DNA of 64,000 nucleotides from Ahaetulla prasina (lineage: Eukaryota; Chordata; Lepidosauria; Squamata; Colubridae), in assembly GCF_028640845.1 (NCBI RefSeq), contig NC_080546.1:83792257-83856256 (forward strand), written 5' to 3'. The position numbers were made by a program, and so were the translations under genes. This document shows positions 31,470 through 42,571 of the stretch, piece after piece. Positions within the stretch are counted from its first letter, which is position 1. The number at the start of each line of letters is the position of its first letter. The notes beneath the pieces were generated by a model. It worked only from the letters and a program-made list of their open reading frames with translations, was not told where the DNA came from and ran no database searches.

Positions 31470-31592
31470 ACTAGGTGGCTCAGTGGCTAATACACTGAGC
31501 TTGTTGATCAGAAAGGTCGGTTCGAATCTCCTGCGTGAGTAGGGGGTTGGACTTGATGACCTCCAAGGTCCCTTCCAACTCTGTTACTGTTA
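31470..31592 (+). mobile_element. Short SINE: Sauria-type tRNA head joined to a CR1 tail
   Basis: GGTGGCTCAGTGGCTAA and GGTCGGTTCGAATC (B box) match the Sauria SINE head at 57021, but the tail GGGGTTGGACTTGATGACC ... TTCCAACTCTGTTA is the CR1 3' end. Length about 120 bp. Confidence 0.8.
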
Positions 31593-31599
31593 CCTTCCT

Positions 31600-32409
31600 C
31601 TCTCCCTTCTTCCTTCCTTCCTTCCTTCCTTCCTTCCTTCGGGAGAGATTTAAAAAAAAAGGAAGAAAAAAACCCCCAGTCCTTATTTGAAACACAGTGA
31701 GTGAGAATGAGGCTCATTAATGTAATTAGAATCGGTAACTGATGCCTTTCAGTATCTGCAAAATTGTTGTAAGGAAAGAGCAACAGGTTACACAGGGCTA
31801 AATTACCAAGCAGAGGTGGATGACTAAACACAGCCCGCTTTTCTTTTTCAAAATTAAGAAACCCAAAGCTTCCCAATTACTTAGTTGTCTACCGCCGTGC
31901 TACATCGGTCCACCTGGATTGAAGTAAAGTTATTCATGCCTGAGGATTGCTCAAATCCAAGAAATAATCCTGGCGGGATATTCCAGATGGAGCACGCATA
32001 TATATTTCCTTTCCTGTGTTTTCCACTGAAGTCTGGAAAGTTAAAGTATGAAGCTTAACCTGCCCGCTGGAAGCGATAGAATTTTCTAGAATTGAACGCC
32101 TCGCTTCCTCAAAACACACAAGCGCCTAACAAAGCTGTGTGTTACATACCCGAATTGCAGTGTTTTATAGGGAGGGCTATACAAGGAGAATTTAACAGAA
32201 AGGTCCTAATAGACTTAGCAGGCCTTACTCGGAGGAAAAGGGTGTACGGTTTTGACGAAGTCCCCGCCGCTATTTTAAGTCCGAGAGTTACGATTGTAAA
32301 AATTGAGACTTGAAAAGAACAGCTTCAGACCTACTAACTAAGGATCAGCTTTTACTTCACTTTGAAGGTGAGGCTGGCAACATACCAGTTGAATAAATGA
32401 TCTTTATTA
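31600..32409. other. (CTTC)n run then no recognised element
   Basis: (CCTT)n at 31610-31640. The rest is unique-looking and could include conserved noncoding sequence; nothing can be proved here. (AAC)n follows at 32410-32440. Confidence 0.4.
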
Positions 32410-32729
32410 ATATAATAACAACAACAACAACAACAACAACATCTCACTATTAATAATTAATATTATTACTTTACTCAGCCCAACGGATGTACATAATTCC
32501 CTGGAAAATCTTTCTGCATTTATTTATTATTATTTTTTTAAAGATATCAAGTGCCTTTATTGGAGCTTTTGGGTCTAAATACTATAGTTGCGTGCTACTA
32601 TGTTTCTCAGAATTCGGGGAAAATTACTGGAGTTCTTCGTTTTTCTTTCTTTTCTTTTTTTTTGTGTGATTGCCTTAATGTTTGAGGGTTTAGTATCGCT
32701 CTAATTCAGCATCAGAAGAAAGACTGCTA

Positions 32730-33022
32730 TACTGCAGGCTACTTCTGCTGACTGCCGGCTGACGGCAATTTGGAAGTTTGAATCTCACCGGGCTCAAGGT
32801 TGACTCAGCCTTCCATCCTTCCGAGGTCGGTAAAATGAGGACCCAAATTATTGGGGGGGTGAGGTTCTGACTCTGTAAACGGCTTAGAGAGGGTTGGAGA
32901 GATATACAAGTCTAAGTGTATATGTATCTTTTCTTTTATGTTCTCCGAGAGCGTATGCACCAAGACAAATTCCTTGTGTATCCAATCACACTTGGCCAAT
33001 AAAGAATTCTAAGTGCTATTGC
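32730..33022 (+). mobile_element. SINE S1, 5' truncated, with a LINE 3' end inserted near its tail
   Basis: SINE body from about GCAGGCTACTTCTGCTG to ACAAGTCTAAGTG. A snake-type LINE 3' end (about 32920-33008; CCAATCACACTTGGCCAATA) then lies between two copies of TCTAAGTG before the SINE tail GCTATTGC. Confidence 0.7.
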
Positions 33023-33028
33023 TAGTCC

Positions 33029-33081
33029 TTCCTTCCTTCCTTCCTTCCTTCCTTCCTTCCTTCCTTCCTTCCTTCCTTCCT
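33029..33081. repeat. (CCTT)n microsatellite
   Basis: About 13 perfect units between two S1 SINEs. Confidence 0.97.
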
Positions 33082-33082
33082 A

Positions 33083-33312
33083 TGGTGGCACAGTGGTTAG
33101 AACGCAGCATCGCAGGCTAACTCTGCTGGCTGCCAGAAGTTCGATCCTGACCGGCTCAAGGTTGACTCAGCCTTCCAATCCTTCCGAGGTTGGTAAAATG
33201 AGGATCCAGATTGTTGGGGGCAAATATGCTGAGTCTATAAACTGCTTAGAGAGGGCTGTAAAAGCACTGTGAAGCGGTATATAAGTCTAAGTGCTATTGC
33301 TATTCCTATTGT
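33083..33312 (+). mobile_element. SINE S1, nearly full length
   Basis: TGGTGGCACAGTGGTTAGAA to AAGTCTAAGTGCTATTGC; internal GGTTGACTCAGCCTTCC and TTGGGGGCAAATATGCTGA. Confidence 0.88.
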
Positions 33313-33407
33313 TTGCAGATGGTCACAATATGGTTGCTTTTTTAGGTTTAGAATTCAGTGACACAAAGAAATATACGATGGGAGTTTTTTCCCAAAGCTT
33401 GACCCCT

Positions 33408-33488
33408 TTAAGGCAGCATGGTTGGCTGAAGAATTCTGGGAATTGAAGTCCGCAAGTCTTAAAACCTCCAAGTTTGGAGATCCCTGTT
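33408..33488. mobile_element. Half copy of the palindromic hAT MITE
   Basis: GGCTGAAGAATTCTGGGAAT ... CCAAGTTTGGAGATCCCTG; right half only. Confidence 0.7.
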
Positions 33489-33499
33489 TTAAAGGAAGA

Positions 33500-34250
33500 G
33501 ATTTCTTCCGTTGTCTTGGTTAAAATGATCTGCAGATGATCTGTGTGTGTGTGTAAGGAATTCCGCTCTTTGGGAGTTTTTTTAATTTACACATCAGCCT
33601 GGCTCAATTTTGCCTCTGTAAATAAATATAAATGAGTAGGTGAGGTGCTCTAGTTTATAATCTCTTCTCCATGAAAACGATGTTCGCCTGCGCTATTGTG
33701 GGACTTTATGAATTGCATCATCTTCTGCTTGGAGGGCTCTGCTGCCAAGCCAGCTATTATCTTTTATGAATGATGCAGATGTTTCTGCTGTTTAGAAGAA
33801 AAAAAATAGGCTTTATCCCAGAGACAATGTTAGCAGGTTTGCAGAGCTGCCAAACCCGTCTTTTTATAAGACTGGAATTTGCCTTCCCCCCGCCAGCCTC
33901 CATTGCAATTTCCCTTAAAATGTTCTTGATACATTATTAATTTAGTCTACGAAACTTATTCTGATCCAGACTCTTAGATAGAAGCATTGTTACATCCTTG
34001 TGGCAATCTTATAGGCAAACAATGAATGTCAGGTTCTACCATCAATGTTAATAGATGCTAATATCGGTGTTAAAAAGAGAACGTATTCCAAGGAACGGAG
34101 CATTTTGAGGCAGGAATAAGAATAATAAAAAGCAAGGCAAATTACATTCAGATCCTTTCTCACTCTATGTAATATCTACCTTGGCTAATTTTCTTGGGAG
34201 AAATTTTTAATGTCTAGTAGATTTAATGCAGAACGGCGCTGAAAAGCCTG
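33500..34250. other. No recognised gene or repeat
   Basis: AT-rich intron sequence with a short (GT)n at 33540. Confidence 0.4.
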
Positions 34251-34256
34251 AATGGT

Positions 34257-34850
34257 GTTTTTGTGGTCCGCCAGCAGCCTACGGAGCTGGCAACAGAGTC
34301 GGACAGCAATGAGGCTGAGGAAGAACATGGGCCAGTCCTGGAAGCTGGGGAAGGCCCGGATAAGGGCTCTGCATCGGAGGCAGAGGTGGGGCCAGGGCCA
34401 TCGGGGAGTGAGGTGCCGACTCCAGAGCCTCCAGAGACTGACAGTAGTGAGGCAAAGGAACAGGAGGAGCCTGTTCCTAATGCACGCATGAGAAGAGCTG
34501 CCAGAAGGCAAGAGCAGCTCAATCAGAGAGGACAACTTGGGAGTAGGGCCAAGAGATGATTGGCCCCTCCCATAAGGCTTAAAAGACCAACAACAGTGTT
34601 TGGGGCTCTTTGCTGGAAAACAATGTTGATAGCTTTTTCTTGTTGCATTTGTTTTTGTATCGGTGTCTTCTGAACTTTTGCCAAGAAAGGACTTTGCCAA
34701 GTTTGCCTAATTGGACCAAAGTTGGTGATAGGACTGAGGAATTATGTTGGGAGGAATTTAGTTGAACTACACTGAGAATGAAGTAATTCTCAGCTGTTCG
34801 AATAAAGTTTGTTTGTTTTTACACTGGCTGAGTTTCCTGCTACCTACTTG
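34257..34850 (+). mobile_element. LTR, family B, 3' end diverged
   Basis: Starts TTTTTGTGGTCCGCC (family start is TGTTGTGGTCCACC). A frame open from the LTR start ends ARMRRAARRQEQLNQRG...KR and stop at 34559. Then CTTAAAAG (TATA-like), AATAAAG poly(A) signal at about 34801, and CTACCTACTTGG. The terminal CACAACA is lost. Confidence 0.8.
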
Positions 34851-34887
34851 GTACTCAAGGGGATAGGAGTCATCCCACCGATCAGAA

Positions 34888-35200
34888 GCCATGGCCATTA
34901 ATAGTAGTCTGTGGAGGTTCTCAGTCATCCTAGTCATGGTTGTCCCAAAGGTGCTTTTTTTCAAGAGGCAACTGGGCTTTCTTTGTTTTTCTTTGAAGAT
35001 GTTTTGCTTCTCATCCCAGAAGCCTCTTCAGCTGTTACAGGATAGTGGGGAATGGAAGGGATTTATATTCCTTGCAGACAGCTGGTCATTTGCGTCCTTT
35101 GAGAGGGTTTTTGAAGCACTTGGAGGTTTATCTGTGTCCTCAGGGTCACCTGAGTGGTGCTCTTGGTTCCTGTAGTCTGCATTTTTTCCTCTGGAAATCC
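34888..35200. mobile_element. Penelope-like repeat fragment (family P2)
   Basis: TCAGTCATCCTAGTCATGGTTG, CAACTGGGCTTTCTTTG, then GAAGATGTTTTGCTTCTCAT and AGAAGCCTCTTCAGC. The last part is the complement of a CTGAAGA-stem-GAAAC motif. Same order at 35315 and 43655. Confidence 0.6.
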
Positions 35201-35225
35201 ACTCCTACTCCCACACCATTCAGAT

Positions 35226-35281
35226 TAACAGATTAACAGAGTTGGAAGGGACCTTATAGGTCATCTAGTCCAACCCCCCAC
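35226..35281 (-). mobile_element. CR1 3' terminus fragment
   Basis: ACAGAGTTGGAAGGGACC ... CATCTAGTCCAACCCC. Confidence 0.8.
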
Positions 35282-35533
35282 CCCCGTTCAAAGGATGTTC
35301 ATCCCAAATTGCATAGCTAAAAAGTCTGTAGAGATTCTCAGTCATCCAGATCATGGTTTGTCCCAAAGGTGCTTTTTCAGGCGGCAACTGGACTTCCTTG
35401 GTGTTTTTTTTTTTTTTGAAGACGTTTTGCTTCTCCTCCAAGAAGCTTCTTCGGCTCTGACTGGATGGTGGGGAAGGGAAGGATTTATCCTCCTGGCAGA
35501 CAGCTGGTCCTTTCCATCACCAGTGGTATCCAG

Positions 35534-36327
35534 CAGAGGTGGGTTTCAGCAGGTTTTGACCAGTTCTGGAGAACCGGTGGCAGAAATTTTGAGTAGTTCG
35601 GAGAACCGGTAGTAAAAATTGTGACTGGCTCCGCCCCCATCCATTCTCTGCCTCCCATGTCCCAGCTGATCAGGAGGGAATGGGCATTTTTGCAGTAACC
35701 TTCCCCTGGAGTGGGGTGGGAATGGAGATTTTACAGCAGTGGTAGTCAACCTGGTCCCTACCGCCCACTAGTGGGCATTCCAGCTTTCATGGTGGGCGGT
35801 AGGGGTTTTGTCCAATACTGAAGCAATTTCCTTTTTTTTTAAATTTATTTTTAAAAAACCATAGAATTATTTAAAAACATTTTCATTAGGTTTTCATAAA
35901 AGTCCCTGTGACAATTTAAATTTCTGAAAATATACTATTTATATCGCCCACACATAAGTTTAGTTCACGTTACGTAAGTGAAACTAAATGGCGCTATAGT
36001 GCGATTGCAAACAAAAGAGCGTCATCCCAGAATAGCTCGCGCATCTCCCCACCACACCACCCAGCTGTAACAGACAAGCAGAGCTGGTAGCTGGCGCCTA
36101 CCCAAACGCAATCCACGATGGGCGAGAGGCATGCGCAGACGACGATACACGGCGCATTACTGTGGAACCGGTGGGCGGTTAGAAAATTTTACTACTAACA
36201 GAGATACAAAAGTGGGCGGTAGGTATAAAAAGCTTGACTACCCCTGTTTTACAGTATCCTTCCTCTGCCATGTCCACCAAGCCACACCCACAGAACCAGT
36301 AGTTAAAAAATTTGAAGCCCACCACTG
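35534..36327. mobile_element. hAT-type MITE hosting a second hAT, perfect 8-bp duplication
   Basis: CAGAGGTGGGTTTCAGC ... GAAGCCCACCACTG with GTATCCAG at 35526-35533 and 36328-36335. Contains two GAGAACCGGT motifs. The 35737-36246 hAT lies in it. Confidence 0.95.
35737..36246. mobile_element. hAT element (CAGTGGTAGTCAACC family), perfect 8-bp duplication
   Basis: 510 bp, CAGTGGTAGTCAACCTGG ... AGCTTGACTACCCCTG; TTTTACAG at 35729-35736 and 36247-36254. Subterminal TACCGCCCACTAGTGGGC palindrome. No transposase frame. Same family, opposite orientation, at 52004. Confidence 0.96.
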
Positions 36328-36599
36328 GTATCCAGTATGATTTGTAGGACCTCTTTCCTTGAAAGAGGGTAGTGGTCAGCTTTGGAAGCCATAATAGGCC
36401 GAAGGCTTCCATGCGCTGCCACAATTCTCCTCTCTGGGAAAGGAGGGGAGGAGGGTGGTAGTGCAAGGGATGATTAGACATAATAACATTTTTCTGCTGG
36501 TCAAGGTCAGGCTGGGTTCGCATCTGGAGAAGGACTGGCCAGAGTGATGCTTCGACATGGGACGGTTGAAGATTAGAGCATGTGACCGGCAGAGGGGTC

Positions 36600-37399
36600 A
36601 TGAAGGTGGAGATTTTGGGGTTTGTATTACTGAGGGAGGAACCGGAACCCCCAGTTTCGGTTTTCCTCCAACTGTGCCGGTTTACCTATGCTAGTAAAAG
36701 AACTTTGAAAGATGTTGGTTTCGGAGTCTTTTCTGCAGGAGGGGTTTTCTGGAACGCTGGCATTAGTTCCATTTGGAAGACCCTTCCCCCCCCCCCGCAC
36801 CTACCCCCGTGTCAAATATTGAGCTGACATAACTTCCACAGGCCTAGAAGAGAGATCTGGGCTGATCTTTGCTGCTGGAAGATTTACCAGCATACTAGAC
36901 AGGTTTTGCTTTATTTCTCTGAAATAAAGTGAATTTCCTATGCGCTTTGGCACTGCTCGTTTAATATGGTGCGGTGCTGATCTAATAATGCTTCTACTAA
37001 CTTACAGTAGCTCACAGGAAAGAGGTGGTTTTGTGTGTGTGTGGTTTTTTTTCCCCCACCCTGGATTGTAAATCAGCCAATTCAGCTGGAATCACTGCCA
37101 TCCGTCAACCCTTAAAAGGGGAAACCAACTGAACTTCGCTGAGGTTTCTTTCTGAGCAGGCTGCTATCCAAGAATCCTGGAAAAAGAAAGAGCAGAGATT
37201 AATATAATTCAGCTAGCCTTCAATTTTCCGACCACAAGGGAGCCCCCTCATTTACGTCGGAGGCCTTTGTTAAGCGAGTTTCGCCCCGTCTTGGGACCTT
37301 TCTTGCCACAGTCATTAAGTGAGTCACCGCCGTTGATTGGTCGTTAAAGAGAATCTGGCTTTTCCCCCTTGACTTGGCTTGTGAGAAGGTTAGTCCTAC
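36600..37399. other. Mostly unrecognised; MITE remnant at about 37226-37370
   Basis: 37226-37370 holds GACCTTTCTTGCCACAG and TTAAGTGAGTCACCGC, words of the GTTGTAAGTCAAGG MITE family, without clear ends. Confidence 0.45.
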
Positions 37400-38465
37400 A
37401 CTCAGGCAAGAAAAAACAAAAGTACATATAGACCAGTGGTGGGTTTCAATTTTTTTTTACTACCGGTTCTGTGGGTGTGGTGTGGCTTGGTGGGCGTGGC
37501 TTAGTGGGTGTGGCAAGGGAAGGATACTGTAAAATCTCCATTCCCACCTCAATCCAGGGGAAAGTTACTGTAAAATCTCCATTCCCTCCCCACTCCAGGG
37601 GAAGGATACTGCAAAATCCCCATTTCCTCCTGATTAGCTGGGACTCGGGAGGCAGAGAATAGATGGGGATGGGACCAGTCAGAGGTGGTATTTACTGGTT
37701 CTCTGAACTATGCAAAATTTCTGCTACCGGTTCTCCAGAACTGGTCAGAACCTGCTGAAACCCACCTCTGATATAGACTGGGTGAAACCAGCTTTAATAG
37801 CAGTAACTGTGAGAGGGAGTCTTAGTGGACAACCATTTAGATATGAGCCAGCAGTGTGCAGCAGCTGCCAAAAAAGCCAACACAGTTCTGGGCTGCATAA
37901 ACAGAGGGATAGAATCAAGATCATGTGAAGTGTTAATACCACTTTATGATTCCTTGGTAAGGCTACACTTGGAATATTGGATTCAGTTTTGGTCGCCACG
38001 ATGTAAAAAAGATGTTGAGACTCTAGAAAGAGTGCAGAGAAGAGCAACAAAGATGATTAGGGGACTGGAGGCTAAAACATATGAAGAACGGTTGCAGGAA
38101 CTGGGTATGTCTAGTTTAATTAAAAGAAGGACTGGGGAGACATGATAGCAGTGTTCCAATATGTCAGGGGTTGCCACAAAGAAGAGGGAGTCAAACTATT
38201 CTCCAAAGCATCTGAGGGTAGAACAAGAAGCAACGGGTGGAAACTAATCAAGGAGAGAAGCAACTTAGAACTAAGGAAAAATTTCCTGACAGTTAGAACA
38301 ATTAATCAGTGGAACAACTTGCCTGCAGAAGTTGGGAATGCTCCAACGCTGGAAATCTTTAAGAAAATGTTGAATAGCCATTTGTCTGAAATGGTGTAGT
38401 TTCCTGCCTGGGCATGGGGTTGGACTAGAAGACCTCCAAGGTCCCTTCCAACTCTGTTATTATGT
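37400..38465 (+). mobile_element. CR1 LINE 3' third, split by a MITE
   Basis: Encodes [40 protein letters not shown] and, after one frameshift at about 38140, [20 protein letters not shown] to EIFKKMLNSHLSEMV and stop at 38399. 3' end CTAGAAGACCTCCAAGGTCC ... CTGTTATTATG. Interrupted by 37434-37770. Longest CR1 here. Confidence 0.93.
37434..37770. mobile_element. hAT-type MITE inside CR1, perfect 8-bp duplication
   Basis: CAGTGGTGGGTTTCAA ... GCTGAAACCCACCTCTG with ATATAGAC at 37426-37433 and 37771-37778. Interior has tandem GGGGAAGGATACTG(C/T)AAAAT blocks. Confidence 0.96.
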
Positions 38466-38469
38466 TAAT

Positions 38470-39775
38470 TACTTAATTTGTTTAATGACTCTCAACTAAC
38501 TGGATTCCAAGATGTTAAAATGCAAACTCAAGTACAGTTCAGGTGGCTTAATCTGTATAAGTGTATCTGGACATTGGAGAAGGCCGACTTTTAATAATAA
38601 CCCTAGTGAAATCAGTGGGTTGTCTTTCAATCTGCATTTTCGACATTGCCAGTCTAGTTTGCAGCCTAACAACTTAGCACAAATGTCTCAATATAATTCT
38701 TCGTATGTAAGAGCTTCCTTTTTGGAGAAATCACACACACACACACACTCTGTCTTTTGAAAATGTGAACCTGAAATAAGGGAAGCAGTTGCCTGCTAAA
38801 AGCCATCATTGTCCTTTATTGTACTGAGTTTCAGAGAATGTGGTATATATATTAAAAAAATTGCATTTTGCAAAGACCTGAAATGAAGCGCACTAGATCT
38901 TGCCTTAATTATAATCCCCGGTAGTAAAATAATACTCAGAAAGAATAGGGGGGGGGGAATAAAATAAAGGCTTGCTATTGTCTAAAATAGCATGAAGCTT
39001 CTTTTCAGTTGAGAAAATGTGGAGAGATAGGCTTCTGAGTGGCAGCTTAACTTCTGTTTGACCATACAATTTTCCTTAAAGGTGAACATGCAAACTTCAA
39101 TGACCCCATTTGTGGTGCCCTTTATGCTTTGTTATTGTGATCTGTCAAGCCAGCGTCGCAAACGCTTGTTCCTGTCTCCTTTTTAAATGTGCTTGCTCGC
39201 ACAGCTCGCAATCAAGGTACGACATATCCGTAGAGAATTTACAAGCTACTTTATTGAAGCGTCTATTTTGGTACAGTGCATCAGGGACGCTCGGGAAAAG
39301 GCCCCGCTCCTCTTGATGGGCTGCATCAGGACCTATTTAGCACAACAGGCAGAGTGGGGTGTTGCTGGGAACAATGCATGTGGGTGGGTTGTGGCCATGT
39401 GCTCATTCATGTTTCCCAAGATTGTGAATTTCTATAACCCTCGAGTGCATGTACTTTAAGGTTTGCCTGGGGGCTTTATGTTCGTTTATTGGACTAGTTG
39501 TTTGAGCAGCTTGTTCTTTGTGTTATGGTCTAATCGGCCATTATCTGGGGAATTAATCTGGACTTACTTGTGGCTGGCTTCAGCTGGGACAGCTCTAAGG
39601 CTGGAAGACAAATACAACCCTCCATAAACCACACCAGTGTGTGAGTACGAGTGAATGGGGCAGCACACTGACGATGGAGGTCCTGACAGATAGCTCCACT
39701 GTTGTTTTTGACATAGGTGGCTTTACCTATTAATTCTTGGCACTACCAGAGGTTGACAAAGCAGTAGGGTTCATT
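38470..39775. other. No recognised gene or repeat
   Basis: Unique-looking intron sequence; short (CA)n at 38730-38748. Confidence 0.4.
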
Positions 39776-39778
39776 TGC

Positions 39779-40395
39779 AGGTAGTCCTTGACAACAATTG
39801 AGCCCACAATTTTTCTTGCAAAGCGAGACAGTTGTTAAGTCAGTTTTGTCCGGTTTTATGATCTTTCTTTCCATAGTTTGAGCCATGGTGGCACAGTGGT
39901 TAGAATGCAGGCTCCTTTTGCTGACTGCCGGCCCGCCAGCAATTTTGGCAGTTCATGTCTCACCAGCTCACAGTGGACTCAGCCTTCCATCCTTCTGAGG
40001 TCCGTAAAATGAGGAGCCAGATTGTTGGGGGTGAGATTCTGACTCTATAAAACCGCTCAGAGCGGGCTGTAAAGCACGGCGAAGCAGCATATAAATCCAA
40101 GTGCTATTGCAAGTTGTTTAGCCAATCACTGCAATTGTTGAGTTAATAACATGGTTGTTAAGTGAATCTGCCGGACGTTGTTTGTCAGAAGGTCTCAAAA
40201 GGTGATTGTGTGACCCTGGGACACTGCAATCATCATAGATGAATGCCATTTATCTAGTGTCAGAATTTTTACATATCTGACTATGGGAATTCTGCAACGA
40301 TTGCGTGAAAAATGGTCTAAAGTCACCTCTTTCAGTGCCTCTGTAACTTCAAACGGCCGCTGTAGAAATGGTTGCAAGTCAAGGATTACTCCTAA
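39779..40395. mobile_element. GTTGTAAGTCAAGG-type MITE, hosting a SINE
   Basis: GCAGGTAGTCCTTGACAAC on the left and TTGCAAGTCAAGGATTACTCC on the right. The interior matches the 27690 copy: TTGTTAAGTGAATCTG, GTGACCCTGGGACACTGCAA. The SINE 39890-40113 splits it. Confidence 0.85.
39890..40113 (+). mobile_element. SINE S1 inside a MITE
   Basis: AGCCATGGTGGCACAGTGG to ATCCAAGTGCTATTGC. Flanks ATAGTTTG and AAGTTGTT share AGTT, a weak duplication. Confidence 0.88.
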
Positions 40396-40404
40396 TGTTT
40401 AATC

Positions 40405-41030
40405 CTTTATCCAGGTATATATAGACACAAGAACAGTTTTTTTCCCGAAGGCCATCACTCTGCTAAACAAATAATTCCCTCAACACGGTCAAACTATTTA
40501 CTAAATCTGCACTACTATTAATCTTCTCATCGTTCCCATCACCCATCTCCTTCCACTTATGACTGTATGACTGTAACTTTGCTGCTGGCAATCCTTATGA
40601 TTTATATTGATATACTGACCATCATTTGTGTTGTAAATTTTGTACCTTGATAAACGTATCTTTTCTTTTATGTACACTGAGAGCAAATGCACCAAGACAA
40701 ATTTTGGGCCGCGGTGTGGCTCAGGCTGTAAGAAGCCTGTTATTAAACACAGCTGCCTGCAATTACTGCAGGTTCAAGCCCCACCAGGTCCAAGGTTGAC
40801 TCAGCCTTCCATCCTTTATAAGGTAGGTAAAATGAGGATCCAGATTGTTGGGGGGGGCAATAAGTTGACTTTGTAAATATACAAATAGAATGAGACTATT
40901 GCCTTACACACTGTAAGCCGCCCTGAGTCTTCGGAGAAGGGCGGGATATAAATGTAAACAAAAACAAAAAATTCCTTGTGTGTCCAATCACACTTGGCCA
41001 ATAAAAAATTCTATTCTATTCTATTCTATA
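40405..41030 (+). mobile_element. Snake-type LINE 3' end, split by a SINE, with (TTCTA)n tail
   Basis: TTCCCGAAGGCCATCACTCT, CTTATGACTGTATGACTG, CTTTTATGTACACTGAGAGC, then after the SINE ATTCCTTGTGTGTCCAATCA and CTTGGCCAATAAAAAATTC(TATTC)n. The 5' part is missing and no frame remains. Confidence 0.85.
40707..40968 (+). mobile_element. tRNA-derived SINE with L2-type tail (family S2)
   Basis: GGCCGCGGTGTGGCTCAGG head, GCAGGTTCAAGCCCCACC B box, and tail GTAAGCCGCCCTGAGTC ... GAGAAGGGCGGGATATAAAT, matching the L2-like LINE tail at 7500-7545. Inserted between two AAATT words of the host LINE. Confidence 0.88.
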
Positions 41031-41039
41031 TTATAACTA

Positions 41040-41689
41040 TTTGTGGAAACTTCACCCAAACACTGAATGAGCTGAAGGGTTTAGCACAATCCTAGGTAAC
41101 CCGTCAAAGATTGGTCCATGCATATCTGGGGCACGGCTGAATGAACTTTCACGAATCAGGACTCATCACACGAATTGTGTGGATTATGTCATTAGGTGCG
41201 TGATGGTATGATGAATCGCAACGTATAGGGCATATTCACCTTCCCTTTGGCATATTTCAGCGTAATTAGCCATGAACTCTTGTGTAGGCAGGCAGGGTGT
41301 CAAGGGATAACACCTGCATGCGATCATCACCAGGCCCCATGATGCAAGTTGTAATTGTCATATTTGTGGGTTGTATCATTGCCCTGGTGTCATCATTTTG
41401 ATTTCCTTGCGGGTTTGTTTAGGGTGCTTTCTCATCAGCATAATGGTTTCCTTTTCAGGAAACATAACAAGGGAGAAAATACAATTTTTGGACTCATTGT
41501 GTTGGCTCTAGACCTAGTCTTAATTAGGGAGGCTAACACAGAATCGCTGAACTGTAGTTTATTTCATAAACCATAGTCAGGTTTTTCCGTCATTGACCAG
41601 CAAATCATAATCACAATTAGCTAGCACATGAATACAGCGTACAGCATACTGAAATAGAAGTTTTGATTTACAATTTACAGAGGATGGAC
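41040..41689. other. No recognised gene or repeat
   Basis: Unique-looking intron sequence. Confidence 0.4.
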
Positions 41690-42468
41690 CAGGGGTGAAA
41701 TGCTCCCGGTTCTGACCAGATCTGGAGATCCGGTAGCGATTGTGGCTGGGGGTCCGGCGATCCGGTAGTGATGGCAGAGCAAAACTCCACCTACCCGCCC
41801 AGGTGTCATTACTTCCCGTTTTTAACCAGGAAGTAATGTGCTCCTGGGGAGGAAAGCTATGGCAAATCTAGACATTGTACTAAAAAGCAGAGACATCACC
41901 CTGCCAACAAAAGTGCGTATAGTCAAGGCTATGGTTTTCCCAGTTGCAATGTATGGCTTTGTATGCTGGAGAAGACTCCTGCGAGTCCCTTGGACTGCAA
42001 GGCGAACAAATAAGTCAGTCCTAGAGGAGATCAACCCTGACTGCTCTTTAGAAGGCCAGATCCTGAAGATGAAACTGAAATACTTTGGCCACCTAATGAG
42101 GAAGAAGGACTCACTGGAGAAGAGCCTAATGCTGGGAAAGATTGAGGGCAAAAGAAGAAGGGGACGGCAGAGAACGAGGTGGCTGGATGGAGTCACTGAA
42201 GCAGTTGGTGTGAGCTTAAATGGACTCCAGAGGATGGTAGAGGACAGGAAGGCCTGGAGGAACATTGTCCATGGGGTCGTGATGGGTCGGACATGACTTT
42301 GCAGCTAACAACAACAACGTGTTTTTTACCTTCTGCACATGCACAGGTTTTGTGCATGCGCATAAGGTCTGTGCGTGCATGTGACAAGCACGTGCAAGCA
42401 AAGCGAGTGTGCGCACGTGGCATGTTCACATCCGAACCGGTAAGGAAGGCAAGTAGATTTCACTCCTG
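41690..42468. mobile_element. hAT-type MITE hosting a BovB fragment
   Basis: CAGGGGTGAAATGCTCCC ... GTAGATTTCACTCCTG; flanks GGATGGAC and GAACGGAC (6/8). Interior left has GATCCGGTAGCGA, right is GCGCATG-rich. Confidence 0.8.
41839..42318 (+). mobile_element. BovB (RTE) LINE 3' end
   Basis: Encodes ANLDIVLKSRDITLPTKVRI, CWRRLLRVPWTARRTNKS, HLMRKKDSLEKSLMLGKIEG and RWLDGVTEAVGVSL, the BovB reverse transcriptase C-terminus, open for 150 codons. About 20 residues normally between AMYG and CWRR are missing. Ends GTCGGACATGACTTTGC ... AACAACAAC. Confidence 0.94.
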
Positions 42469-42571
42469 GAACGGACTCATGCACAACCCTAAGCCAAATC
42501 TCTAATCTGCATGGTAGTTTAGCATATATATTTTTTTAGAGATGATGCAACAAATCATCGTCACAACTTAG

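Larger units (their letters stand above)
35315..36560. mobile_element. Penelope-like repeat fragment (P2), split by nested hATs
   Basis: 35315-35525 repeats the P2 order (CAGTCATCCAGATCATGG, GAAGACGTTTTGCTTCTC, AAGAAGCTTCTTCGGC); sequence resumes at 36336 after the hAT nest. How far P2 extends to the right is unclear. Confidence 0.5.

Noticed and set aside
34185..34700. 171-codon minus frame
   Set aside because: Antisense shadow of the LTR coding tail.
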